Part shown: piece by piece, positions 37,451-45,324 of the stretch
Layout of the letters: every line of letters begins with the position of its first letter
Position numbering within the stretch: position 1 is the stretch's first letter
DNA from: Kiloniellaceae bacterium
GTDB taxonomy: Bacteria; Pseudomonadota; Alphaproteobacteria; Kiloniellales; J153
Reading direction: 5' to 3'
Assembly (NCBI GenBank): GCA_021776095.1
Contig: JAJFGO010000088.1
Span: forward strand, 1 to 64,000
DNA length: 64,000 nt
Program-made: the position numbers and the translations under genes
The notes under the pieces: generated by a model
The model's input: only the letters and a program-made list of their open reading frames with translations
Told to the model about the DNA's origin: nothing
The model's database searches: none

Positions 37451-38825
37451 ATTTTTCACGGTATCGGCGCACGATATACAGCGCGGCCACATTGAGCGTC
37501 AGGGTGACGGTGAAAAGCACCAACCCCAGGGCGAAAGCGGCCAGGGTCTTGGCGCTGTCAAATTCCTGATCGCCGACCAGCAGGGTCACAATCTGCACCG
37601 TGACCGTGGTCACCGCCTCCAAGGGATTGGCGCTGAGGTTCGCGGCCAGGCCGGCGGCCATGACCACGATCATAGTTTCGCCGATCGCCCGGCTGACCGC
37701 CAGCAGCAAACCGCCGACAATGCCCGGCAAGGCGGCCGGGAAAATCACCTGCTTGATGGTTTCCGACTTGGTCGCGCCCAGCGCATAGGCGCCGTCGCGC
37801 AAGGATTGCGGTACCGCGTTCATAACGTCGTCCGACAGCGAAGAAATGAAGGGAATGATCATGATCCCCATAACGCCGCCGGCCGCCAACGCCGATTCGG
37901 ACGAGACGCTGAGGCCCAGTGACTCACCGAAATTGCGCACGAAGGGCGCGACCGTGAGCGCGGCAAAGAAGCCGTAGACCACGGTCGGCACGCCGGCCAG
38001 GATTTCCAGCATGGGCTTGGCTGTGGCGCGAAACCGCGGGCCCGCGTACTCCGACATATAGATCGCGGACAGCAGCCCGATCGGCGCCGCGACGCACATG
38101 GCGATAAAGGTGATCAAGAAGGTGCCCGCGAATAAGGGGACCGCGCCGAACGCGCCGGACGCACCGACCTGATCGGCGCGCAGGGCCGTCTGCGGGCTCC
38201 AATGCAGACCGAAAAGAAAATCGAAAAACGGCACCTCGGCGAAGAAACGCAGGGCCTCGAACAGCAGCGACAGAACGATGCCCAGAGTCGTGAGAACCGC
38301 GATCGTCGAGGCTACGAGCATGATGCCCCGGACGATCTTTTCGACCTCGTTGCGGGCGCGGTAGGCGGGGCCGACCAAACGGACCGCCCGGACCGCACCG
38401 AACGCCCCGACAGCCACGGCCACCACGACCATGGCAGCGAGCCCGAGGGTGCGAAAACGGTTATAGTCCTCGGCCGCGGCTTGCAGGGCGGGGTCGAGAT
38501 CGCCGCTCACGATATTACCGCCGGCCAGGCTCCTCACATCGAGGATAAGGAGGTTCAGGCGGTCCGGTTCCAAGGCGCGCGCCGCATCGGGCAATCGAGC
38601 GATCAATATCCATTCCGCAATCTGCGGTTCGGCAATCGACCAAAGAACGATCAACAGCAGGCTAGGCAGGGCGCACCACAAGGCAGCGTAGGCGCCGTGA
38701 TACTGCGACCGGGAATGCAGACGCACTTTTCCCGTGCGACCAACGGCCAGCGCGCGGCGGCTGCCTACGACATAGGCAACCGAGGACAAGATTAGAAGCG
38801 CGGCAATGATGAGTGTTATCTGCAT
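37443..38825 (-). CDS. pstC: Phosphate ABC transporter permease PstC, long form
   Basis: This 460-residue permease has two membrane segments with a periplasmic region in the N-terminal 170 residues, an extension over E. coli PstC. The standard permease domain follows: FLITFIAMCVAAPIGLLSAIY, and the coupling helix DGAYALGATKSETIKQVIFPAALPG near the C-terminal third. It pairs with PstA in the inner membrane. A 98-base gap separates it from pstS without a clear terminator. Confidence 0.95.
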   Translation of the reverse strand: MQITLIIAALLILSSVAYVVGSRRALAVGRTGKVRLHSRSQYHGAYAALWCALPSLLLIVLWSIAEPQIAEWILIARLPDAARALEPDRLNLLILDVRSLAGGNIVSGDLDPALQAAAEDYNRFRTLGLAAMVVVAVAVGAFGAVRAVRLVGPAYRARNEVEKIVRGIMLVASTIAVLTTLGIVLSLLFEALRFFAEVPFFDFLFGLHWSPQTALRADQVGASGAFGAVPLFAGTFLITFIAMCVAAPIGLLSAIYMSEYAGPRFRATAKPMLEILAGVPTVVYGFFAALTVAPFVRNFGESLGLSVSSESALAAGGVMGIMIIPFISSLSDDVMNAVPQSLRDGAYALGATKSETIKQVIFPAALPGIVGGLLLAVSRAIGETMIVVMAAGLAANLSANPLEAVTTVTVQIVTLLVGDQEFDSAKTLAAFALGLVLFTVTLTLNVAALYIVRRYREKYD

Positions 38826-38923
38826 GGCCGTGACGAACTCATCTAAACGTTTTCAGCGGGCGGCGCGAGACCAAGTAATGCACCGGGCCGGCAGCCGCAA
38901 CGGCCGCCGGCGCGGTGTGTGTC

Positions 38924-39976
38924 CTACATGGACAGCGGCGATAGACCGGTCGCCTGCATACGCATGGCCTTGCGGTCTGCCATCGGCAAGGGGATCAAGC
39001 CCTTGTCGACCAGGTAACCGTCTTCTCCCCAGGCACGATCGGACGTGAACTCGGTCACGAATTGCTCGATGCCGGGAATCGCGCCCACATGCTGTTGCTT
39101 GACGTAGAAAAAGAGCGAACGCGAGATGCCATAGTCGCCCGAGGCGATGTTCTCAAAGGTCGGCTCGACACCGCCGATCTTGGCGCCCTTGATCTTGTCG
39201 GCGTTCTGGTCGAGGAAGCTGAAGCCGAAGATGCCGACCGCCTTGGGATTGGCTTCCAGCTTTTGAACGATCAGGTTGTCGTTCTCGCCAGCTTCGATGA
39301 AGGCGCCGTCCTCGCGAATGCCGTGGGCGATGCCCTTAAAGGCCTTTTTGTCGGACTTGCGCAACGTCGCCAGGGTTTCGATTTTTTTGGCCCCGCCTTC
39401 CATGGCCAGCTCGACGAAGGCATCGCGAGTGCCGCTGGTCGGAGGTGGGCCCAGAACCTCGATCTTCATCTTCGGCAAGGCAGGGTCGATCTGATCCCAG
39501 GTGGTGTAGGGGTTGTCGATCAACTTGCCGTTCGCGTCCGGGATCTGCTTGGCCAGGGCCAGGAAGACCTGCTTCTTGGACAAGACCATATCCGGGCCGG
39601 TCTTCGCGCTGCCCAAAACGATCCCGTCGAAGCCGATCTTGACCTCGGTGATCGCCACGCCGTTCTTGGTGCAGGTTTCGTACTCGGACTTCTTGATCCG
39701 GCGTGAGGCGTTGGTGATATCCGGGTGCTGCTCGCCAACCCCGGCGCAGAATAGCTTCATGCCACCGCCGGAGCCGGTGCTTTCCACCACCGGGGTCTTG
39801 AAACTCGTGCTCTTGCCGAACTGCTCCGCCACGGTGGTCGAGAACGGATAGACGGTGGAGGAGCCGACGATGCGGATTTGATCGCGGGCCTGGGCGGCAC
39901 CGCTGGTCAAAGCGATAGCGCCGGCGAGAACTGCGCCGGCGAGGATCGCCGGTGTCATGCGTTGGTAGGTCACCAA
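38924..39976 (-). CDS. pstS: Periplasmic phosphate-binding protein PstS
   Basis: This 350-residue binding protein has a Sec signal peptide (hydrophobic AILAGAVLAGAIALTSGAA, cleavage after AQA near residue 30). The mature start is IRIVGSSTVYPFSTTVAEQF, and ESTGSGGGMKLFC and NASRRIKK contain the phosphate-liganding Ser/Gly residues. It belongs to the roughly 340-residue PstS class found in alphaproteobacteria and marine bacteria. The Pho box lies 108 bases upstream. It is the first gene of the Pst operon. Confidence 0.96.
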   Translation of the reverse strand: MVTYQRMTPAILAGAVLAGAIALTSGAAQARDQIRIVGSSTVYPFSTTVAEQFGKSTSFKTPVVESTGSGGGMKLFCAGVGEQHPDITNASRRIKKSEYETCTKNGVAITEVKIGFDGIVLGSAKTGPDMVLSKKQVFLALAKQIPDANGKLIDNPYTTWDQIDPALPKMKIEVLGPPPTSGTRDAFVELAMEGGAKKIETLATLRKSDKKAFKGIAHGIREDGAFIEAGENDNLIVQKLEANPKAVGIFGFSFLDQNADKIKGAKIGGVEPTFENIASGDYGISRSLFFYVKQQHVGAIPGIEQFVTEFTSDRAWGEDGYLVDKGLIPLPMADRKAMRMQATGLSPLSM

Positions 39977-40310
39977 TTTCCCCTTTGGTTTCAGTGGGCC
40001 CGGACTCCCGGGGTCCTAGCGATGGGCCACGGCCGGGTCGATGTCGTTCCACAGGCAACCTAGGGATCCTCCGCAACACCAATATGACGGTTTTGTAAAG
40101 GTTTTGTGACAGCCGGGCCGGATCCAGCAAAGCGGCCCCAGTGGCTCTTAGGATAACGTGATTAATACCGCTTTCGCATAGCTGCACTGCAATATCTGGC
40201 CATATAAATACCTGTACTTAAACTCTATATTGACATTGTGCGACGCACCATAGATCGAACCGGAACCGAACAAACAGGCGCGGTCGGATCGAAACGGAGT
40301 TGAAGGCAAA
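39977..40310. other. 333-base divergent regulatory region with Pho box and AT-rich segment
   Basis: This non-coding region lies between pstS (-) and a small gene (+). It holds the Pho box at 40084-40112. A segment at 40140-40235 is clearly more AT-rich than the surroundings and contains a TTGACA at 40230-40235 pointing toward the small gene, without a clear -10 at standard spacing. Confidence 0.65.
40084..40112 (-). promoter_or_regulatory. Triple-repeat Pho box upstream of pstS
   Basis: Read on the minus strand there are three heptamers, CTGTCAC, CCTTTAC and CCGTCAT. Each is separated by AAAA, giving the 11-base spacing of PhoB direct repeats (consensus CTGTCAT with AT-rich spacers). It lies about 108 bases from the pstS ATG and is oriented toward pstS. 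Confidence 0.9.
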
Positions 40311-40469
40311 ATGAGCGCTATGAAAAGCTTTGAAGAAACCTATCCGGCCTATCCCTTTCGGCCGCTGGTCGAGTTCGGCCTGGCCCTGAGCGGCCTGTTC
40401 GTCAGGCCTCCCACGCCACGCGCCGAGACCGCCAAGGGCCCAAAGGACGGCGCCTACCAGGCTAACTAA
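40311..40469 (+). CDS. Small protein of 52 residues, unknown function
   Basis: Translation gives a 52-residue protein beginning MSAMKSFEETYPAYPFRPLV and ending DGAYQAN. It has an amphipathic to mildly hydrophobic stretch (EFGLALSGLFV) and an Arg/Pro-rich tail. GAAGG five bases before ATG 40311 is a convincing ribosome-binding site. It is transcribed divergently from the Pst operon across the region containing the Pho box, so phosphate control is possible but not shown. No homologue is recognised. Confidence 0.55.
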   Translation: MSAMKSFEETYPAYPFRPLVEFGLALSGLFVRPPTPRAETAKGPKDGAYQAN

Positions 40470-40494
40470 CCCCCTCTGAGACCGCGCCGCGCGG

Positions 40495-41082
40495 CTATTC
40501 GCCGGCCGCCTTCTCCGCGTCATGGTGGCGCATCATGAGGGGCGCCTGCGCCAGAGCGAACAGTAAGGTCAAGGCGATCAGCCCAAAGACCTTGAACGTG
40601 ACCCAGAAGTCGGTCGATTGGGTCCGCCAGACAACTTCGTTCAGTGCCGCCATGGCGGCGAAAAACAAGCCGTAGCGCAGGGTTAAGCGGCGCCAGCCGC
40701 GGTCGTCCATGGGCCAGGCAGCGCCGAGCAACAGCTTGAGCAGGGGCCGTCCCACCGCCAGGCCGCCCAGCAAGACCACCGAAAACAAGGCCTGCACGAT
40801 GGTCGGCTTCATCTTGATGAAGGTGTCGTCGTTAAACCACAAGGTCAGCCCGCCGAACACACCGACGACCACCGCCGTGATGAGCGGCATCCAGGGCACG
40901 CGCCGTGCGAAGACCAGGGATAGGCACAGGCCCAACGCGGTTGCCGCCAGCAGGACCCCGGTAGCGGGCATCAAGCCATAGACCATATAGGCAATGAAAA
41001 ACGCGGCGAGCGGTCCGTACTCGACGGCGGGCTTAAGCCATTTCGGGGCGGTGCGCTGAATCATAAAGCCGGAAATCAACAT
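40495..41082 (-). CDS. Inner-membrane septation protein A family (YciB/IspZ)
   Basis: This 195-residue, five- to six-segment membrane protein has PKWLKPAVEYGPLAAFFIAYM near its start. WPMDDRGWRRLTLRYGLFF and ALNEVVWRTQSTDFWVTFKVFG are characteristic of IspZ/YciB, which is linked to cell-envelope and septum integrity in enterobacteria. ATG 41082 is chosen (MLISGFMIQR); a start at 41064 is also possible. It converges with the small gene across a 25-base gap. Confidence 0.92.
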   Translation of the reverse strand: MLISGFMIQRTAPKWLKPAVEYGPLAAFFIAYMVYGLMPATGVLLAATALGLCLSLVFARRVPWMPLITAVVVGVFGGLTLWFNDDTFIKMKPTIVQALFSVVLLGGLAVGRPLLKLLLGAAWPMDDRGWRRLTLRYGLFFAAMAALNEVVWRTQSTDFWVTFKVFGLIALTLLFALAQAPLMMRHHDAEKAAGE

Positions 41083-41206
41083 GGACAGGATGGATCGGGC
41101 GCGCAGAATACTCCGGCGGCCCCGGCGAACCAAGTCGCGCTTGGGCAGCGCGGCGCCATGTTGTTATGTTACGCCGGCAAAGGGAAACCGCATCTAGGGC
41201 CATACC

Positions 41207-42967
41207 ATGTCGAGCGTGTCGCGCCATCCGGGACATCTTATTTTCGCCGCCGCCTGCCTGAGCGGCATAATCGCCGGCCCTGGCTTGGCGGCAGAAGCCC
41301 CGGCCCCCGGTCAGATCGTCGGATATGCCAAGGCGGACCGCAGCGGCGCCTCTCAGGCCTGGGAACTGCCGCCGGATAAGCCCTACCTTTACGTGCCCAG
41401 TCTGCCCGCCGCCTTGGGCGGCCGGATCGCGACGGTCGAGACCGGGCCGGAGGTCGGCGTCGCCTTGTTCCAGGACCCCTATTTCACAACCCGCGACCGG
41501 GGCTGCCAGCCGGCCCTAGGCACGCCGCGGCAGCCGCACTTGGCTTGGCTCGGCGCGACTGCGCGCTTCGCGCCCGCACCGCCAGGGCAACCCAAGGAGA
41601 CACCGCCGGGGCCTAGCAACGCTCCGGCCGCCGGCGCGGCCAAGGACATCGGCGGGTACCGATCGCTCATCCTGTACCGCACCGACCTGGGCCCGCCGCC
41701 GGGCGCCCTCTTGCTCGACCGGCGTGCGACCGTCGGGTTGCGTTGCGCCAACCCGGCATACAAAACGGTCTACAACCGGATTTTCGTGCCCATGGCGGAG
41801 GCGCCGCAGGCCGAGCGCTGCTTCGATCTGGTCGGCAATTACCCCAGCGCATCCGGGACGTTTCAACTGGACTTTCTCGGCAGCGACCGACTGACCCTTC
41901 TGATGCCCGGCGATATGGCGGAACGTTACGCGGCAATCCGCCACGACATTACCGTCACCTTGTTCGATGGCCTATCGTGCCAGGGCGCCGCGATCTCGCT
42001 GGACAGCCGGGCCCGGATCGGCCGCGACGTCCGCTTGAGCGAACTCAATTTCCGGGACCGGGCGCGGTCCATGCGCGTGAGCTACGACTACGGCAATGCC
42101 GACGCCTTCCTGGTGCGCAAGCCCGCACCGCCGGCCGTGCCGGCGCCCGCGGCCCCCACGGCCCCCACGGCCGCCAAAGGGAGTGAGGCCGGGACCGCGA
42201 CAAGCACGGCCTCCCCCGCCGACCGGCCTCAAGCCCCGGCGGCCGAGGTTCTCGCGGCCCGGCCGATCGACGATCCGGCGATCGGCGGCGCTACGCAAGA
42301 CACGACGGAAGTACCAAAGCCCCCCGCCGCAAAACACCCGGCCAAGGCCGCATCCAAAGAACCGGCCAGTCCGGCCGCCAAGGCCGTGACGCCAAAGCCC
42401 GCGCCTGCGGCCACGGCGGCACCGCGGAAAACGCCGGTGGCGGCCCGGACCGCAACACCGGCGGACGCGCCCGTGAAGCCGCCCGTTGCCGCGCCCGCTA
42501 AGGCGCCGGTAGCCGCGCCGGCCGAGCCCGCCCCCAAACCCTTAGCTCAAGCGCCTGCCAAGGCGGCGCCGAAAGCCGCCGCGCCCCAAGTCGCGGTGGG
42601 AGAACCGATTCCGGACCGCCCGGCGGGTGGCAGGCTGACCACAGCGCCGACGGTCCATACCATGCCCAAGCTCAGCCCGGTCATGCGGTCGCCCGATGCC
42701 CAGGTCGCGGCCTTACCTAACGCGCCCCAGACCTTCCAGTTTCCCGTGCACAACTTGTATCGGCTCAGCCACTGCTTGTATTGGCAACGCGAATGCGGCC
42801 AGGCGGCGGCCACCGCCTGGTGTCAGACCAAGGGTTTTGGCCAGGCCATCGATTGGTCGATCGACAGGAATATCGGCGCGACCTTCCCGACCTATTTTTT
42901 GGGCGATCAGCAGGTCTGCGCGCAATTCGTGTGCGATGGCTTCAAGGAAATCACCTGCGGCCCCTAG
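41207..42967 (+). CDS. Secreted multidomain protein: crystallin-like domain, Pro/Ala linker, Cys-rich C-terminus
   Basis: This 586-residue protein has a Sec signal peptide (IFAAACLSGIIAGPGLAAEA). Residues 60-285 contain sheet-rich segments ending in beta/gamma-crystallin-like signatures: VTLFDGLSCQGAAISLDS followed by LSELNFRDRARSMRVSYD. Residues 300-470 are an Ala/Pro/Lys/Thr-rich low-complexity linker of TonB-like composition. The last 70 residues are a compact domain with six Cys (HCLYWQREC, WCQTKGF, VCAQFVCDGF, ITC), suggesting three disulfides. It is probably periplasmic or surface-exposed; no enzyme motif is seen. No operon partner: the next gene starts 203 bases later. Confidence 0.8.
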   Translation: MSSVSRHPGHLIFAAACLSGIIAGPGLAAEAPAPGQIVGYAKADRSGASQAWELPPDKPYLYVPSLPAALGGRIATVETGPEVGVALFQDPYFTTRDRGCQPALGTPRQPHLAWLGATARFAPAPPGQPKETPPGPSNAPAAGAAKDIGGYRSLILYRTDLGPPPGALLLDRRATVGLRCANPAYKTVYNRIFVPMAEAPQAERCFDLVGNYPSASGTFQLDFLGSDRLTLLMPGDMAERYAAIRHDITVTLFDGLSCQGAAISLDSRARIGRDVRLSELNFRDRARSMRVSYDYGNADAFLVRKPAPPAVPAPAAPTAPTAAKGSEAGTATSTASPADRPQAPAAEVLAARPIDDPAIGGATQDTTEVPKPPAAKHPAKAASKEPASPAAKAVTPKPAPAATAAPRKTPVAARTATPADAPVKPPVAAPAKAPVAAPAEPAPKPLAQAPAKAAPKAAAPQVAVGEPIPDRPAGGRLTTAPTVHTMPKLSPVMRSPDAQVAALPNAPQTFQFPVHNLYRLSHCLYWQRECGQAAATAWCQTKGFGQAIDWSIDRNIGATFPTYFLGDQQVCAQFVCDGFKEITCGP

Positions 42968-43170
42968 CCACGCGCATTCTACCCCTGAATTCGTCGCCGT
43001 CTTAGCCCCGCCGCGCGGGCTGGGTTGGGGTAAAAATTGTCTAAAATGCTGAATATTTTCAACGCGTTATTTGTTCTTAGACGAAGCAAGGATTAAGGCT
43101 TTGGAAAACTTGTGCCTGTAGAACTGAACAGGGATGAAGAAACCGCCAATGCAGATTAGGAGGCACAAAG

Positions 43171-43587
43171 TTGTCCTACGCCACCGATACCGCCGTCGCA
43201 CGTAGCAAGCCCACGAAGAGAGTCACCTCCGCGACGCAAAGGAGCGCCGGCCGGCATCGGACATCGCCCGAGGAAGTGCTGGCGCACTATCTGAAACGGG
43301 TCGACCCAGAGATCGCCGCCAGCTTCACCGAACCGCAACGCGAAGCCATCAAGTCAATGCTGGGTGCCCGGGGCATGACCAAGCATGCGGTCGAGGTGCG
43401 CCACTCCATCCCCTTCGGCAAGCGCAGCCTTTATTTCGTCTGTCTGATCGGCAAGGAGGGACGCTCCCTGCACCGCATATATCGCGAGAGCGCGGTATCG
43501 AGGCCCCTCAACATCGTGTTCTATCTGTGCCTCGCAGCGCTGGTGAGCGCGCCGGTCCTGGGTATGATGCTGGCGTTGGGGCTTTAA
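43171..43587 (+). CDS. Small C-terminally anchored membrane protein
   Basis: This 138-residue protein starts with TTG, supported by a strong AGGAGG at 43158-43163. It has a basic N-terminus, a helical segment PEEVLAHYLKRVDPEIAASF and a C-terminal hydrophobic anchor of about 22 residues (LNIVFYLCLAALVSAPVLG). Family unknown. Upstream bases 43020-43110 are AT-rich and probably hold the promoter. The predicted topology places the bulk of the protein in the cytoplasm. Confidence 0.72.
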   Translation: MSYATDTAVARSKPTKRVTSATQRSAGRHRTSPEEVLAHYLKRVDPEIAASFTEPQREAIKSMLGARGMTKHAVEVRHSIPFGKRSLYFVCLIGKEGRSLHRIYRESAVSRPLNIVFYLCLAALVSAPVLGMMLALGL

Positions 43588-43720
43588 GGGCCAGCGCACC
43601 CAACGCCTCCACCATCGTTTAGGCTCGGCCTCAACGGCTGACAGCGCGCGCCGGTGTCGGCTATGATCGCGCCATGGGGCACCCAGGACAGAATCGAAAG
43701 CCTCCGGCCCGAGGCCGGCC

Positions 43721-44218
43721 ATGGCGCCGGTAAAGCAGGCCGGAAACCTCAGTGTACTCCAAGCGCCGAGCGGTCCCGATCTGGCTCGGGGTGTCTGCCG
43801 CGGGCTGTATCACCTAGGCTATAACTGTTTGACCGAGTTCAAATTGACCTCGCGCCGCCGGGTCGACGTGATCGGCATGGATGCCAGCGGCGTGATCCTA
43901 ATCGTCGAGATCAAATCAAGCATTGAAGATTTTCGCGCCGACCGGAAATGGCAAGAATACCTGGCGTTTTGCGACTTTTTCTTTTTCGCGGTGGGGCAAG
44001 ACTTTCCGCGCGAGGTCCTGCCGGCGGACTGCGGACTGCTGATTGCCGATCCTTACACCGCTGCGGTTGTCCGGGATGCGCCCCTTTTAAAGCTTAACGC
44101 CGCGCGCCGCCGGGCTCAGACTCTGCGCTTCGCCCACACCGCGGCGCAGCGCTTGGCCCGCTTCACCGATTCCGCCCCCTTGGCACGCCCAGGCCTAGAG
44201 CAATATCTGAACGGATAG
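43721..44218 (+). CDS. mmcB: MmcB-family DNA repair protein
   Basis: This 165-residue protein of the MmcB family (SOS/mitomycin-C-related in Caulobacter) has the nuclease-like fold core RRVDVIGMDASGVILIVEIKSSIEDFRADRKW, where D, E and K (in EIKSS) form a PD-(D/E)xK-type site. YLAFCDFFFFAVGQDFP and GLLIADPYTA follow. The last seven residues (LEQYLNG) and stop are encoded by the left end of a palindromic repeat. Confidence 0.9.
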   Translation: MAPVKQAGNLSVLQAPSGPDLARGVCRGLYHLGYNCLTEFKLTSRRRVDVIGMDASGVILIVEIKSSIEDFRADRKWQEYLAFCDFFFFAVGQDFPREVLPADCGLLIADPYTAAVVRDAPLLKLNAARRRAQTLRFAHTAAQRLARFTDSAPLARPGLEQYLNG

Positions 44219-44257
44219 AACCGATACGGTTCGATTCGTTCAGATGAAATTGCTCTA
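44196..44257. repeat. Palindromic repeat with TAGAGCA/TGCTCTA ends, first of a tandem pair
   Basis: The arms TAGAGCAATATCTGAACG and CGTTCAGATGAAATTGCTCTA pair with a small bulge. A nested GAACCG-ATA-CGGTTC hairpin (44218-44232) sits at the tip. The left arm overlaps the last codons of mmcB. Confidence 0.88.
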
Positions 44258-44270
44258 CTCTTCAATGAGG

Positions 44271-44335
44271 TAGAGCAGCTTTATCCGGTCCCTTGGATCG
44301 CTGAAAGCGAGTCCAATGGATCGGATGCTGCTCTA
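44271..44335. repeat. Palindromic repeat with TAGAGCAGC/GCTGCTCTA ends, second of the pair
   Basis: The outer arms are TAGAGCAGC (44271-44279) and GCTGCTCTA (44327-44335). ATCCG and CGGAT pair inside them. The inner hairpin TTGGATCGCT / AGCGAGTCCAA closes on a GAA tip. It lies 13 bases after the first element, between the convergent mmcB and phosphatase genes, and is a likely bidirectional terminator. Confidence 0.88.
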
Positions 44336-44421
44336 GCCTCCGACCCCAACCAGGTATGGCATCCGGCCACCGCCTCTTGTGATCTGCGTCGCCTGAAAGT
44401 GGCCCATTCGGCCCAAGATAG

Positions 44422-45186
44422 CTAACCGGCGTGAAGGAAGCGGTGCTCCGTCCCCTCCAGGATCAGCGCGGTTAGAGCGTCGCCGTAGACCGCACCGGTG
44501 TCGATGCCGATGCGGTTGGCGCGGACCTCGGGCGCGCGGACCGGTGTGTGGCCGTGCACGACGATCTTGCCGTGATCGGCATCCGAATCGAGAAAATCGT
44601 CGCGGATCCAAATGAGATCGTGACTGTCTTGCGCATGGAGCGGCACACCGGGGCGCACACCCGCATGAACGAAGAAGTAATCGCCTTCCACATGGCTATA
44701 ACGTAGCGCGCGCAGAAAGTCCGCATGCTCCGCCGGCACGCACGCACGCATGGCTTCGCCCACCGCCGCACCGCCATCCGCCCAAACCGCCGGATCGACG
44801 CCGTAGCTGAGCAGGGTCGCATCGGCGCCGTTCCGCCGCCAGCCATGAGACGCCGCCGCCCCCTCGATCAGGTCGAGAAGCATGATGTCGTGATTGCCGA
44901 TCAGAAAAACCCGGTCGAAGCTCGGCAGGCTGTCGGCGATGAGGATATCCAGCAGGCCCCGGGAATCCGGCCCCCGGTCGATATAATCGCCAAGATAAAC
45001 CGCGAGCAGCCGCTCGGGCGGCGACCCATCGGCCTGGGGCACCTGGGAATCCCGGAGGATCGAATCATGCAGCGCCCGCAGCTTGCCGGTGCAGCCATGG
45101 CTGTCGCCGATGGCATAGATCCGGGTTCCGGGCGGCACGCAGGGCCGCTGGACCGCAGAGCCGGATTTTCCGCTGCCCGCCGCCAT
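44422..45186 (-). CDS. Metallophosphoesterase, bacterial PPP-type serine/threonine phosphatase-like
   Basis: This 254-residue calcineurin-fold enzyme has metal motifs AIGDSHGCTGKL (the family GDxHG), YLGDYIDRGPDSRG (GDxxDRG), LIGNHD (GNHD) and, toward the C-terminus, FVHAGVRPGVPL and VHGHTPV. This matches the PPP/ApaH-like class rather than nucleotide-specific cyclic phosphodiesterases. Substrates could be phosphoproteins or dinucleotide polyphosphates. It is transcribed convergently to mmcB and divergently to the GGDEF-EAL-like gene. Confidence 0.92.
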   Translation of the reverse strand: MAAGSGKSGSAVQRPCVPPGTRIYAIGDSHGCTGKLRALHDSILRDSQVPQADGSPPERLLAVYLGDYIDRGPDSRGLLDILIADSLPSFDRVFLIGNHDIMLLDLIEGAAASHGWRRNGADATLLSYGVDPAVWADGGAAVGEAMRACVPAEHADFLRALRYSHVEGDYFFVHAGVRPGVPLHAQDSHDLIWIRDDFLDSDADHGKIVVHGHTPVRAPEVRANRIGIDTGAVYGDALTALILEGTEHRFLHAG

Positions 45187-45324
45187 GGCTGGTCAGACCA
45201 AGGCCCGTTTCGGGCCCAAAGCGCTGCCACCGGAGGCCGTTACGGCAAATTTAAATAAATCGTAATGCTGGCAGACCAAAATCATGTTTTCCAAGGGATT
45301 ATCCAATACTGGCCGCCTATTCCC

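Noticed and set aside
42130-42590. Repeated GCC/GCG-Pro/Ala motifs that look like tandem repeats
   Set aside because: They are codon-level low complexity of the Pro/Ala linker in the secreted protein, not a CRISPR array or a DNA repeat of fixed unit.
44333-44611. 92-residue minus-strand frame across the second palindrome
   Set aside because: It overlaps the phosphatase gene in another frame and includes repeat sequence; no support.
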